A stretch of DNA of 64,000 nucleotides from Mucilaginibacter sp. cycad4 (GCF_034263275.1 NZ_CP139559.1:5704001-5768000), one strand, 5' to 3'. Positions 27,605-37,465 are shown, counted from the stretch's first letter. Made by a program: numbers and translations. Notes: generated from the letters alone by a model not told the origin.

Positions 27605-27800
27605 ATTTTTTGTTATAAAAACCGGGCAAACTCTGTCGCTTTAAAAAGTCTAAGCTTAAAAGCGTGGTAAACCACCAGCCGGCCAGCTGGTGGTTCCCTT
27701 TAATGTTTCTTGCAAAAAGTGACAGTCCCAAACTCGCAAGCGGGTTCCTAAGGACCCCAAGGGTTATACGGGGTGTGTAATTTGCCCTGTTTTCAATGGC
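27605..27800 (-). ncRNA. Candidate bridge-RNA region of IS110 element 1
   Basis: This non-coding end lies directly upstream of the transposase start, where IS110-group elements encode the bridge RNA. It holds three stems: CGCTTTAAAA / TTAAAAGCG (27637-27664), the perfect 10-bp AACCACCAGC / GCTGGTGGTT with a 6-nt loop (27670-27695), and CCCCAAGGGTTATACGGGG (about 27755-27773). Coordinates are approximate and the element's outer end is not defined. Confidence 0.4.
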
Positions 27801-27826
27801 AAATATCTTTCATTAACCGCGAAGCA

Positions 27827-27875
27827 CGTCATCTCATTTTTTTTCAGGGATTCCTGATGGATACTCGCAATGACG
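27827..27875. repeat. Partial GTCATTGCGAGG-family repeat
   Basis: CGTCATCTC on the left and TCGCAATGACG on the right are the outer ends of the palindrome family, with a diverged centre. It stands on the other side of IS110 element 1 from copy 1. Confidence 0.5.
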
Positions 27876-27951
27876 AGCGGGATATAGCAGTTTTATTTAA
27901 CCGTTTTTAACAGCTTCTTAGAATCAAAACAGACTGTTTTATATTAAAGCT

Positions 27952-27986
27952 AAAGGGGCTGCATCATATTATGATACAGCCCCTTT
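27952..27986. terminator. Terminator-like hairpin
   Basis: AAAGGGGCTG pairs with CAGCCCCTTT, and the stem continues through ATCAT/ATGAT. It lies downstream of the minus-strand barrel gene ending at 28107. The T-run is weak on both sides. Confidence 0.6.
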
Positions 27987-28106
27987 GATGTTTTAGATAG
28001 AGTCTATTAATTGATTTCACATAAAGCAATTAATAATATCGATAAACAAAGTTATGGCTTTAAGCTCTGTGCATTCCGCTTTTATATAAATCAGGTACAT
28101 ATTCCG

Positions 28107-31064
28107 TTAGAAAGAACCCGGACCGCCGGGGCCTCCTCCTGGGCCACCGCCAGGGCCACCCGGACCGCCGCCATCGCGGTTAAACCTACGCTGGCCAGGC
28201 TCTTGTGTTGGGGCTTTGCCGGCAAATTTTTGCAGGCGGAATGTAAAGCTTAACAAGTAATAACGGCCAAGCCTGTTCACATTAGATTGCGTGGTAATGT
28301 TGCCATTAACAACCGATGTAAAACCAGTATTTTGATTAAACAGATCGTACGCTGCTAAGCGGATAGTAGCACGGTGGTCTTTCAAAAACCTGCGCTCAAC
28401 GTAGGTATTCAGGATATTAGGGTTTTTAACATTAAGGGCGGCGGCATAGCCATAATTTACCGTACGGGTAAAATCGTAGCTCAATGTCCAGTCCTTCCAG
28501 AAATAGTTTTTGCCGGCTAAGCCTAAAGTCAGCGTACGGAAGTTTGAGCTGCCATCAATAATCTCAGTATGGATAGAGTTGGTTGTTTTGTTGATGCCAT
28601 AGCTGCTGCTGGCTTCTGCATCAATAACATCAACAATACTTACCCTGAATTTTAAACCCGGGGTAAAGTTGAGGTTTTTAGCTATGTTTTTTAATGGAGC
28701 TGCTGATGCCAGTACGTTATCAGCAGTAACGCTATCAGAGAAAGCGACACCGTTGGTGTAAGTTAACGCACCGTTAAATTGCAGGGTAAATTTACGCTGG
28801 GCCCATGGCTTGGCATACACCACATTTGCACCGCCTGAGTAGTACCCACCTGCATTTAAATAATTGGTTAGATTGGTCCCTTCAAAGTTTTTTAACGATG
28901 GGTTTGCTGCTAAAGCGGCTGGGCTAAATGCCCGGGGATAGGTTATGGTGTATTGTACTATTTTATTTTGTGTTGCGGTAAAGTTGAAATTGGTAAAGAA
29001 AATATTGCCGGTTTGGAAACTGAAATTATTATATCTCAATGAAAAATTATTGGCAAACTCGGGCTTCAGGTTGGGGTTACCCTGTACCGGGTAAAGCGCG
29101 TTTGTAAAATCAATAACCGGCTGCAGCTGGCTAAATGTTGGCTGGTTGCTTGATCCGTTATACAGGAAGTTTAAAGCTTTCCCCCTCGAAAAATTATAGC
29201 TGAAACGAGCGGTTGGGATCACATTAAACGTAGTTACATGGGTTGCCGAATCGTTTTTAAGGTTCAGGCCGTTTAATGCAGCGGGCTGTACGCCAATACC
29301 CAAAGTAACGTTGTATTTCTTTTCGATAAAGCGATAGTTGAGGCCAACGCGGTTGGTGGTAAAGTTATATTTGTAGTTGTTGCTCAACCTGTCGTAATGG
29401 TCATATGTATTGGCGGTACTAAGTGTATCCGTCTCCCGGTCGCTGGTAGTGTTTGAGCGGTTAAAGGCATAATTTAACTCCAGGTATCCCCTTTTACTTA
29501 TTGGTTCAAGGTACGAGATGTTTGTACCAAAACTGGTTATCCGGCTATCGGTATATGTTTGCTGATTGGCAGGCGCCTGTACCGGCGCGCCATCGGCATA
29601 ATCATAGGTTGGATTATCAAACTGCGATGTTTTTGATGTATTAGCGCTAAGGTTAATACTCAGGTTGCGGCCATGCCCGTTAAAGCGGTGGTTATACAAG
29701 GCATTAATACCGTAACCTGGTGTTGTGCCATCGCTATGCGATAGCGAGGTATATGATGGATGGGTTATGCCGCCGATAGTTGATGATACTGATTCGTTAG
29801 CATCGGTATTGGTGCTTGAATAGGTGAAGTTTGGTACAACCTTTAAGTAATTAATAGTATCTGGTTTCCACTCCAGGTTAAAGTTAAAGCGGTGGTTGAT
29901 CGGGTTGTCTGTTTGGTTGCTTTTTTGCGTACTTACAGTTGGAGACTGATTGTTATTGGTTTGAATGGAAGAACTAACAGTATTGGTGGTATTATCCGTA
30001 TAGCTGTAGCTTCCGTAAACAGATAGCGTTTTACCCCATTGATCGCGAAAGTTAGCGCCTATCGAATGCGCTTTAGTAGTACCGTTAGCGCTTGTGGTTG
30101 ATCCGCTTGAGCCACGCAGGGCATTACCCCTGCCGCCACCACCACCGCCAAAACCACCCCCTCCGCCGCCGCCCGAGGTTGCACTGCCGTAAGTAAACGT
30201 ATTTACGTTGGTATTGTTAATCGTTCCCAATACGGCTATCTGCTGCTCGTTATTGAAGTTAAAAAACTTCAGATCGCCTATATAACGGTTGGCATTGGCT
30301 ATGCCCTGGTCTTTAGGTAAAAAGTCCTCGCCGTCGCCGGCTGTCGCCTGGCCAAAATAGCCATGGTTCTTATCCTTACGAATGGTAATGTTCAGGATCT
30401 TATCCGGCTCGCCGGTTTTAATGCCGGTAAGGTTAGCCTGGTCGCCGTAATCATCAATTACCTGGATGCTTTCTACCACATCGGCAGGCAGGTTTTGAGT
30501 TGCGGTTTTAACATCGCCCCCAAAAAAATCCTTTCCGTTTACCCTTACCTTGGTAACCGATTTTCCCTGTGCTGTTACGTTTCCGTTTTTATCCACATCA
30601 ACGCCAGGCAGTTTTTTTAACACATCTTCAACGGGGGCATTTTCGCGTACAGGATACGCGCTTACTTTATATTCGGTAGTATCTTCTTTTAATATCACCG
30701 GGTTAACACCTACAATGGTAACCTGGTTAAGCATATTGGTCTCTGTTTTTAAAACTATAGCGCCAAGATCAACCGGTTGGGTGCCGGCATCAAGCGAGTA
30801 GTGTTTTTTTATTGCTGTAAAACCGATTGACGAAATAGTAAGGGTTAGTTTGTTGCCCTTTACTACCGGGAACGAAAACTTACCGGTTGCATCGGCGATA
30901 GCTATGGTACTGTCGCCGCCGTTTGAAACCAGTTTAACACTGCTGCCGGGCAATGAAAGCTTCGTTGAATCAACAACAGTTCCCTTTACTTCCCGCCCCG
31001 TTTGGGCGTAGGAACCAAAGGCAAATAAAAAGATAAAACTCAAGATAAGAAGTAGGGGTTTCAT
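28107..31064 (-). CDS. Outer-membrane β-barrel protein with a TonB-receptor-like plug
   Basis: About 985 aa from the ATG at 31064, which opens the signal peptide MKPLLLILSFIFLFAFGSYA-Q; the upstream in-frame start gives no signal. The order is CarboxypepD_reg (about 22-105), a plug-like domain (about 120-240: VEDVLKKLPGVDVDKNGNVTAQG, KVRVNGKDFFGGD), then a barrel of about 700 aa of outer-membrane family 14 type. Two Gly-rich stretches occur: GGGGGGGFGGGGGGRG in a loop near residue 315 and a C-terminal tail rich in PGG repeats ending GGPGSF. It is an intact homologue of the broken gene at 21766. Confidence 0.88.
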   Translation of the reverse strand: MKPLLLILSFIFLFAFGSYAQTGREVKGTVVDSTKLSLPGSSVKLVSNGGDSTIAIADATGKFSFPVVKGNKLTLTISSIGFTAIKKHYSLDAGTQPVDLGAIVLKTETNMLNQVTIVGVNPVILKEDTTEYKVSAYPVRENAPVEDVLKKLPGVDVDKNGNVTAQGKSVTKVRVNGKDFFGGDVKTATQNLPADVVESIQVIDDYGDQANLTGIKTGEPDKILNITIRKDKNHGYFGQATAGDGEDFLPKDQGIANANRYIGDLKFFNFNNEQQIAVLGTINNTNVNTFTYGSATSGGGGGGGFGGGGGGRGNALRGSSGSTTSANGTTKAHSIGANFRDQWGKTLSVYGSYSYTDNTTNTVSSSIQTNNNQSPTVSTQKSNQTDNPINHRFNFNLEWKPDTINYLKVVPNFTYSSTNTDANESVSSTIGGITHPSYTSLSHSDGTTPGYGINALYNHRFNGHGRNLSINLSANTSKTSQFDNPTYDYADGAPVQAPANQQTYTDSRITSFGTNISYLEPISKRGYLELNYAFNRSNTTSDRETDTLSTANTYDHYDRLSNNYKYNFTTNRVGLNYRFIEKKYNVTLGIGVQPAALNGLNLKNDSATHVTTFNVIPTARFSYNFSRGKALNFLYNGSSNQPTFSQLQPVIDFTNALYPVQGNPNLKPEFANNFSLRYNNFSFQTGNIFFTNFNFTATQNKIVQYTITYPRAFSPAALAANPSLKNFEGTNLTNYLNAGGYYSGGANVVYAKPWAQRKFTLQFNGALTYTNGVAFSDSVTADNVLASAAPLKNIAKNLNFTPGLKFRVSIVDVIDAEASSSYGINKTTNSIHTEIIDGSSNFRTLTLGLAGKNYFWKDWTLSYDFTRTVNYGYAAALNVKNPNILNTYVERRFLKDHRATIRLAAYDLFNQNTGFTSVVNGNITTQSNVNRLGRYYLLSFTFRLQKFAGKAPTQEPGQRRFNRDGGGPGGPGGGPGGGPGGPGSF

Positions 31065-31592
31065 AAATGTTTTTTCAGCGTGCAATTGTTGTATTTGTGA
31101 GTAATAGACGTAATTAAACTGCAAATGTTCAACTTAAAATATACATAAAGCCCTATCAATATATTATTGTTACACATCAGGCCTATAAAAGCCTATCAAT
31201 CATATTATTGTTACAGATTATTAAATGAAAAAGGCCGGGATTCCGGCCTTGTGGTTGTTATAAAGATCAGTCAGTCAAATACAATCCGAAAAGTGGCGCT
31301 GTCAGATTGGCATATTCAGTTTAGAGCCAATAAAAGCATTGGATAGCCGGGTGAATTAATCCACACTTGCAGAAACGATCCGATCAGGAAGCCGTCTTTA
31401 AAGTTTAATAGAGTTGTATGGATTATTACGGGTTTTGTGGATAATTAGTTTCAAAAATTATTGCAACGGATACCAGTAATGCTATTGATGCGTTAATAAT
31501 CCACACAAGAAATAAACTATTGTTTAAAATGAATTTATATGATAGTAACATTGTGGCACAGTATTTCGTAATACTTAACCAAACATTAACCT
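31065..31592. other. Gap between divergent genes, with a direct repeat
   Basis: It carries the barrel gene's upstream region, two near-identical 23-24-mers (31152-31174 and 31192-31215, see separate entry) and the hairpin AAGGCCGGGATTCCGGCCTT at 31231-31250, flanked by A5. No coding or RNA gene is evident. Confidence 0.45.
31152..31215. repeat. Two direct repeats upstream of the barrel gene
   Basis: CCTATCAATATATTATTG followed by TTACA at 31152-31174, and the same with one extra C after CAAT at 31192-31215; the period is 40 bp (about four helical turns). They lie 88-151 bp upstream of the barrel gene start. They could be two sites for one regulator. Confidence 0.4.
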
Positions 31593-31865
31593 ATGAACAA
31601 TATTGGAAACTCGCTGCACACGAAAGTGCACAAATGGATCGATACGATCGGTTTTAGGCTGAATACATCGCAAACAAACAGTAAAAGCCATATTACAACC
31701 AATCATTATTTTTTTGAAACCTTTAATTTTTTCGAAAAATCGAAGAAAAACAGGCCCGAGTTAACAAAATTTTTATGCTTTGATGCTTACGGCGAAAAAA
31801 TAAATGTGAAGTCGCTGCTTGATTTGCAGGTTGCCTTTTTTGAAAATATAAGCCAGCTTAAATAA
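31593..31865 (+). CDS. Hypothetical 90-aa protein
   Basis: The ATG at 31593 opens a 90-aa frame without a signal or membrane segment: basic in the first half (TKVHKWIDTIGFRLN) and with a KSLLDLQVAFFENISQL helix at the end. No family is recognised. A terminator-like hairpin follows at 31941. It could be a real species-restricted gene; support is only the open frame and its position. Confidence 0.45.
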   Translation: MNNIGNSLHTKVHKWIDTIGFRLNTSQTNSKSHITTNHYFFETFNFFEKSKKNRPELTKFLCFDAYGEKINVKSLLDLQVAFFENISQLK

Positions 31866-31940
31866 GCGCGGGCCTTTTTACTCCCTGCCGCATTAATTGT
31901 TTTAAGTCATCGGCGTTTTGTTAAAATAGATCCATAAATG

Positions 31941-31973
31941 AAAAATCCCACCCTACAAATAGGGCAGGATTTA
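31941..31973 (-). terminator. Terminator of the metalloprotease gene
   Basis: On the minus strand AAATCCTGCCCT pairs with AGGGTGGGATTT around a short loop, followed by more T. It is placed between convergent genes. Confidence 0.7.
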
Positions 31974-31999
31974 AGAAGGATTTTAAGGGATGTGCCAAA

Positions 32000-34642
32000 T
32001 TAGTTTTCAACATTGGTACGTGGCCAGCAGTTCATACTTCCTGTTTTTTCATTCAGTATATCCTGGTTAGTGGTGTTTATGCCCCTAACCATTCCCCCTG
32101 CAATATTTACAACCGGCCTTGTTGGATTAAGGGCTTCCTTTATCCTAAGGTGAAGGTCGGCATAATGAGCTGCTGTTATGGCGTCGCCGCCTTTTGGCAG
32201 GCCGGTATCAATTTTCTTTAGTTCGGCACGCACCATCGGCCTGATATCAGACAATGCAATGTTGATGGGAGTAAAACCCCAGCTTGCCAGCTGCGCACTT
32301 GATACACCCGGGAACCCAAAGCTTGCATCGGTATTTAACAGGTTCTTCAGGTTTTCGATATAGCCCCTTTGCAGGTTACGCTGGTAGCCGTCGGGTTTGG
32401 TTGTACCGAATACGCCCCTATGTAAATCGGTTAATAACTGCGCAACGGTATAGGCATTAGCGCCGTTTTTGGCTTCATTGTCATACATCCGTGCCAGCCT
32501 TGAGGGGTTTAGCTCATTACCTAACAATGAAACCTGCATCGCCTTAATCCGGTTTATCATAACGCCGTTATCAAACTTGGCCAATTCTGCTTTGTTAATG
32601 AGCCATAGCGGTGTTGCGTATAATTGCTGGTTTAAAAATAAAGCGGCTTCGTGCTGGCGGTCTTTACTCACAAAATCATAAACCGCGCCTTTTTGATCAT
32701 AGGTTTTAAAGTTTTCGTTCATGCCGCCAATGTTGGTGGTAACATGCCCCATGTAACGGTAATACTGGCCTAAAACCTCATTGTATAGTTCATTAAGATC
32801 ACCATAGTCCTCGTCTTTTTTGTACGACCATTTTTCGAGGTTTGGCAAAATCCGTTTCAGGTTGGCAATGCCATAGGCGCCGGCCTTCATAGCGTTATCG
32901 CCCAGATCTTCATTTTGCAGGCGTGGGTCGATAGAGGTGCCCTGGCGGCCGAAATAATAAACCGGGTTACCCGCGTTTTTATTGGTCCATACGGCTAATA
33001 TTTCCTTTTCCTGCTCCGGGGTTTTATTACCGGGGAACCAGGTATACCCCCATTTTATGGCCCAGTTATCATATTCGCCAATTTGTGGGTACAGGTGCGT
33101 AACGCCATCGCCGGGTTGGGCAATGTAGTTAAAACGGGCATAATCCATAATGGATGGTGCGGTACCATGTTTATCGGTGAAGGTTTTTGAGCGCAATGAA
33201 TCAACCGGGTAAGCGTAGCTTGAGCCAAAGTTGTGCGGTAACCCTAATGTATGGCCAACTTCATGCGATGATACAAAACGGATCAGTTCGCCCATTTGAT
33301 CGTCGGCAAATTGGGCGTGGCGGGCTTTGGGGTTTACCGCTGCTGTTTGGATCAGGTACCAATCGCGCAATAGCTGCATCACGTTGTGGTACCAGCCAAC
33401 ATGGCTTTCCAGGATCTCGCCGCTGCGCGGATCGGCCACGTGAGGGCCGTAGGCGTTTTCAACATCCGATGCAAAATACCTGATCACGCTGTAGCGGGCA
33501 TCCTCGGTGCTAAACTGCGGGTCCTGTTTTGCTGTTGGTGCTTCTTTGGCGGTTATAGCATTTTTAAAACCGGCAGCTTCAAAGGCTTTTTGCCAGTCGT
33601 TTACGCCCTGTATTAAATAGGGCACCCACTTTTTAGGTGTGGCCGGGTCAATGTAAAATACAATTTGTTTTTTAGGTTCAACCAGCTCGCCCTTTGCATA
33701 AGCAATTGGATCTTTAGGCTCTAATTTCCAGCGGTGGATATAGGCGGTAACCAGGGCTTTCTGTGCATTGGTGCCGTAATCTGTTTGGCGCTGGCCAAAA
33801 AAGCCTACGCGCGGATCCATGATCCGTGCTTTCATCGGGATTTTGGGCAGCAAAAGCATTGAGGTATTCAACTCAAATGTAATGGCTGCATTACTGTTAT
33901 CAGTTGGCGACTCGCCGGCGCGGTAGGTTTTTAGTGTACGCGCTTCAACGTTTATCGGGAAGCTTTTAATGGTGTCGATATACGAACGTGAGTTATCAAC
34001 TCCCATGGTTTTATAAGCTTTTTTGATATCATCAGATAAACCAATAGCGGCAATATCGCCGTTGTAAAAATCGGTAACATCAATTAAAACACCGGTAGTG
34101 TCTTTATTAAAGGCTTTTACCTCAAAAGACGCCAGTATGGCATCAAGGTTTGAGTTTTTTACCGATTGGTACATATCGCTGGTACTATCGGCACGTAACG
34201 AATAGCTGGGTACCCTGATAAATATCTGTTTATCGTGCTTTTCCCACTTCCAAACCTGGTTGTTAATTTCTTCGCCGCCATACTGCTGGCCAAATGTTTT
34301 AAGGCCGCCCGGTGTTTTTACAAAACGGGTAACCACCAGCATTTCGCGGTTAATTAATGAATCGGGTATTTCGTAGTAGTATTTGCCATCAACTTTATAA
34401 GTATTAAAAAGGCCGCTATCAGCCTTTGTTTTAGCGGGGATAAGGTCGCTAAACTTTTTAATACCTTCCTTTTTGGGGGTTCCGGTTGTTGCTGTTGCAA
34501 CGGTTCCGCCTGGTGTAGTAGTGGTTTTTAGGGTAAGGCTTTGGTTTGCAGCCTGCTTCCTGGCAGCGCAAGAGCCTGCCAAAACCGCAAGTGCCAGTAC
34601 TGAGCCGCGCAAGTAAATACCCGGCAACGAATGTTTTTTCAT
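32000..34642 (-). CDS. Zinc-dependent metalloprotease lipoprotein (DUF5117/DUF4953 type)
   Basis: 880 aa. The lipoprotein signal ends in LAGSC (about residue 25). The order suggests the DUF5118/DUF5117 N-terminal region (about 60-300: YYEIPDSLINREMLVVTRF) followed by a metzincin-like catalytic region with SSHEVGHTLGLPHNFGSS, i.e. HExxHxxGxxH. The C-terminal part (about 600-880) is helical. It is probably attached to the outer membrane and degrades proteins in the envelope; the substrate is not known. It is monocistronic with a terminator. Confidence 0.85.
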   Translation of the reverse strand: MKKHSLPGIYLRGSVLALAVLAGSCAARKQAANQSLTLKTTTTPGGTVATATTGTPKKEGIKKFSDLIPAKTKADSGLFNTYKVDGKYYYEIPDSLINREMLVVTRFVKTPGGLKTFGQQYGGEEINNQVWKWEKHDKQIFIRVPSYSLRADSTSDMYQSVKNSNLDAILASFEVKAFNKDTTGVLIDVTDFYNGDIAAIGLSDDIKKAYKTMGVDNSRSYIDTIKSFPINVEARTLKTYRAGESPTDNSNAAITFELNTSMLLLPKIPMKARIMDPRVGFFGQRQTDYGTNAQKALVTAYIHRWKLEPKDPIAYAKGELVEPKKQIVFYIDPATPKKWVPYLIQGVNDWQKAFEAAGFKNAITAKEAPTAKQDPQFSTEDARYSVIRYFASDVENAYGPHVADPRSGEILESHVGWYHNVMQLLRDWYLIQTAAVNPKARHAQFADDQMGELIRFVSSHEVGHTLGLPHNFGSSYAYPVDSLRSKTFTDKHGTAPSIMDYARFNYIAQPGDGVTHLYPQIGEYDNWAIKWGYTWFPGNKTPEQEKEILAVWTNKNAGNPVYYFGRQGTSIDPRLQNEDLGDNAMKAGAYGIANLKRILPNLEKWSYKKDEDYGDLNELYNEVLGQYYRYMGHVTTNIGGMNENFKTYDQKGAVYDFVSKDRQHEAALFLNQQLYATPLWLINKAELAKFDNGVMINRIKAMQVSLLGNELNPSRLARMYDNEAKNGANAYTVAQLLTDLHRGVFGTTKPDGYQRNLQRGYIENLKNLLNTDASFGFPGVSSAQLASWGFTPINIALSDIRPMVRAELKKIDTGLPKGGDAITAAHYADLHLRIKEALNPTRPVVNIAGGMVRGINTTNQDILNEKTGSMNCWPRTNVEN

Positions 34643-34739
34643 TTATTAAAAATAGTTTAAACCGTAAACTTATATAAAAAACAATGCTTTTTTTAACGAT
34701 AAAGCGTTTTATCAATAATAAATTTACACGTATTATTAA

Positions 34740-35990
34740 TTATATCCTGCGTTTTAATGTTAACACAACTTTATCAACCCGTTTATCATGGTATACCTCC
34801 AGCAGCAGGCTCCTGTCATCCTTTGATTTGAATAATTCATCAATATCCTGTAGGTTCATTCTTGAAACGGGTTTAAAATTTACCGATATTATTTCGTCGT
34901 CGCGCTCAAGGCCAATTTCATCGGCTGCCGAACCGGGCTCTACGCGGCTGATAACGATCCTGTCCAGGTGATCGCCCGCGGCATAATACTCAAGGCCGCT
35001 CATGTCATGCTCAAACGGATCGTTATAGGTTGAGCCGGGTTTTAAATACATGGCACTATCCGGATAATCAAGAATAACGGTAAACCGCTTTAAGATCCCT
35101 ACGCCGAGGTTTCCATCGCGCTTCACCGACAGGTTGATTTGGTTGTTGCCATCATCAGGAAATGATGCTAATACCTTTTTCAGCCTGAACTTACCTAAAT
35201 TAAATTCGTCCATCCGGCTTATAAAGCCGTTTATTGGCCCGTTTAAACCGATACCAAGGTTAGCCGACGCAATGAATTTTTGCGGAAGGCCATAGGTTTT
35301 GATGTAGCGTTCAATTGATACCGGGTGCCCGGCCCCAAGGTCAACAACCAGTTTGGCGTTGATAGGCGCTATGCCCGGCATGATAACCCGGGCATCTACG
35401 TAGGCCTTCCTGTCTTCAACAGACATATGGATCTTATTTGCTTTTCTGAAAGGTTTAAGGTCTTTGGGCCTGCAAACGGTAACTACGCTGTCCTGGAAAC
35501 TGATCTTTACAGCCAGGTTATTAAAAAACTCGTAGCCTAACAAACCATGAATGGGCATGCCTGCATAACCCGAAAGGTTAAAGATATCTTTTTTTAGTAT
35601 GGCGGCGGCAACATCGTAGCTAACCAGCCCGGGTATGGCGACATCTAACGTTGAGGTTACATAAGCTTCAGAATCTTCCCCTTCGCCAAGTCCCGGGATT
35701 TTTAATGTACGTTTATTAGGAATACTGATGGAATCGGCTAATTTAGGATCGGTTATGATCATGAGGCCTACGCCGGTATCCAATATAAAGTTAAAGGGCC
35801 CTTTGTGGTTGATCTTGAGTTGAATGATCATCAGGTTACGTTCCAGCTTAAACGGAATATTCACCTTTTTTTTGTGCACATCAAGATCAAAGTACTGGGC
35901 CCGGGCTGTGGTTGTAAGGCAAAATGTTAACACAAATGCCAGCCACAATGCTCCCGGATGGCGTAAATTATAATATAACTTGTGTAACAA
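34740..35990 (-). CDS. Retropepsin-like aspartyl protease with PDZ domain
   Basis: 416 aa. The N-terminal signal segment is LWLAFVLTFCLTTTARA-Q. Two aspartyl-protease half-motifs are visible: FILDTGVGLMIIT (first catalytic Asp in DTG) and KLVVDLGAGHPV (DLG). A C-terminal PDZ domain (about 330-416: ISRVEPGSAADEIGLERDDEIISVN) would hold peptide C-termini. It is expected in the periplasm. The best start I can find is a TTG at 35990, since no ATG occurs before the signal segment. It is divergent from the PBP4-type gene. Confidence 0.85.
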   Translation of the reverse strand: MLHKLYYNLRHPGALWLAFVLTFCLTTTARAQYFDLDVHKKKVNIPFKLERNLMIIQLKINHKGPFNFILDTGVGLMIITDPKLADSISIPNKRTLKIPGLGEGEDSEAYVTSTLDVAIPGLVSYDVAAAILKKDIFNLSGYAGMPIHGLLGYEFFNNLAVKISFQDSVVTVCRPKDLKPFRKANKIHMSVEDRKAYVDARVIMPGIAPINAKLVVDLGAGHPVSIERYIKTYGLPQKFIASANLGIGLNGPINGFISRMDEFNLGKFRLKKVLASFPDDGNNQINLSVKRDGNLGVGILKRFTVILDYPDSAMYLKPGSTYNDPFEHDMSGLEYYAAGDHLDRIVISRVEPGSAADEIGLERDDEIISVNFKPVSRMNLQDIDELFKSKDDRSLLLEVYHDKRVDKVVLTLKRRI

Positions 35991-36049
35991 AGTGGTTATA
36001 GTTGGTATATTAAATTTACGAGATTTATTTGTTAAATAATTATTTTATT

Positions 36050-37375
36050 ATGCGAAAGTCAACAATTTCATTTCTGTTAATTGTTTGTGTTTTATCCCTT
36101 TGTTGTGATACTATTTATGCGCGTTCAATAAAAAAACGAAAGGTTAAAAAGCTGTTTAAGCATTCGCAGGTTGTTAATGATCATTTTACCGGGTTCGCTC
36201 TTTATGATCTGGACGAGCATAAAATGATATATGAATTAAATGCCGATAAATACTTTACACCGGCATCCAATACTAAGCTTTTTACTTTTTATACCTGTTT
36301 GAAAATGCTTGGCGATTCTATCCCGGCATTGCGTTACCAAACCCGCGGTGATTCGCTGATATTTTGGGGCACCGGCGACCCCTCCTTTTTGCACAGCGAT
36401 TTGAAAGGGGTAAACGGGCTTAATTTTTTGAAGGGCAGTGGTAAACACCTTTTTTATTCGCCCGGTAACTATACCGGCGAGTTTTTTGGTGCAGGATGGG
36501 GCTGGGACGATTACAATGATTATTACCAGGCCGAAATAACCGCCCTGCCCATTGAAGATAACGTTGCCCGGCTTTACGCTGATGATGACGGCAATATGCA
36601 GGTAAAACCCCAATATTTAAAACGGTTTTTAAATGCCGATGTTAATTATCGCCCGAATCAGTTTAAAGTTAAGCGCGATTTTATCAGCAATAATTTTGTG
36701 TACCCTGCCGGGGAGGTCCCTAAAAACTACAAACAGGAAATCCCATGGAAAACAAGCCTGCAGCTTACCATGGCCCTGTTACAGGATACCCTCAAAAAAC
36801 AGGTATCCTTATTACAGGAACCCATAACTGCCGATGCCCGGGTTGTTTATAATACCAATGCCGATTCCGTTTACCGGCGGATGCTGCAGCCGAGCGATAA
36901 CTTTATTGCCGAACAATTACTGCTGGTGTGCTCGTCAGTAAAGTTTAATACCCTCAATACCGATTCGGTGATCAATTACTCAAAAACACATTTTTTGAAT
37001 GATTTGCCCGATGTGCCGCAATGGGTTGATGGCTCGGGACTGTCGCGCTATAATTTGTTTACCCCCAGGGATCTTGTGGCCCTGCTGCTCAAAATTCACG
37101 ATGAGGTAAAAGATGAAAACCTGTTACATAGCATGATGCCGATAGGCGGCGTAGCGGGTACAATTAAAAGCGCCTATAAAACCGATAACGGGCAGCCCTT
37201 TGTTTGGGCAAAAACGGGCTCGTTAAGCAACAATCACAACCAAAGCGGCTATATAGTTACCCGCAAAGGCAAACGCCTGGCTTTTGCATTCATGAACAAC
37301 AACTTTACCCGGCCAGCCCGCGAAATAAGGGATGAAATGGTAAGGATCATGACGTATATACATGATAAGTTTTAA
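36050..37375 (+). CDS. dacB: D-alanyl-D-alanine carboxypeptidase/endopeptidase, PBP4 (S13) type
   Basis: About 441 aa from the ATG at 36050, with signal segment STISFLLIVCVLSLCC. The three penicillin-binding motifs are S73-N-T-K76 (PASNTKLF), S282-D-N (QPSDNFIAEQ) and K388-T-G (WAKTGSLSNN). S13 enzymes trim or cut peptide cross-links in peptidoglycan in the periplasm. The gene is followed by a strong bidirectional terminator. Confidence 0.92.
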   Translation: MRKSTISFLLIVCVLSLCCDTIYARSIKKRKVKKLFKHSQVVNDHFTGFALYDLDEHKMIYELNADKYFTPASNTKLFTFYTCLKMLGDSIPALRYQTRGDSLIFWGTGDPSFLHSDLKGVNGLNFLKGSGKHLFYSPGNYTGEFFGAGWGWDDYNDYYQAEITALPIEDNVARLYADDDGNMQVKPQYLKRFLNADVNYRPNQFKVKRDFISNNFVYPAGEVPKNYKQEIPWKTSLQLTMALLQDTLKKQVSLLQEPITADARVVYNTNADSVYRRMLQPSDNFIAEQLLLVCSSVKFNTLNTDSVINYSKTHFLNDLPDVPQWVDGSGLSRYNLFTPRDLVALLLKIHDEVKDENLLHSMMPIGGVAGTIKSAYKTDNGQPFVWAKTGSLSNNHNQSGYIVTRKGKRLAFAFMNNNFTRPAREIRDEMVRIMTYIHDKF

Positions 37376-37421
37376 TCCCCTGTATAGTAATCCCGAAAAA
37401 AGTACGACATGGGTGGGGATA

Positions 37422-37465
37422 AAACAAGGAAGAGGTTTCGTGCAAACGAAACCTCTTCCTTGTTT
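37422..37465. terminator. Strong bidirectional terminator
   Basis: A perfect stem of about 19-20 bp (ACAAGGAAGAGGTTTCGT / ACGAAACCTCTTCCTTGT) with a GCAA loop, A-rich before and T-rich after. It separates the convergent dacB and efp genes. Confidence 0.9.

Noticed and set aside
33187..33616. Plus-strand frames inside the metalloprotease gene
   Set aside because: The minus-strand gene has a lipobox and HExxHxxGxxH; the plus frames have neither motif nor start context.
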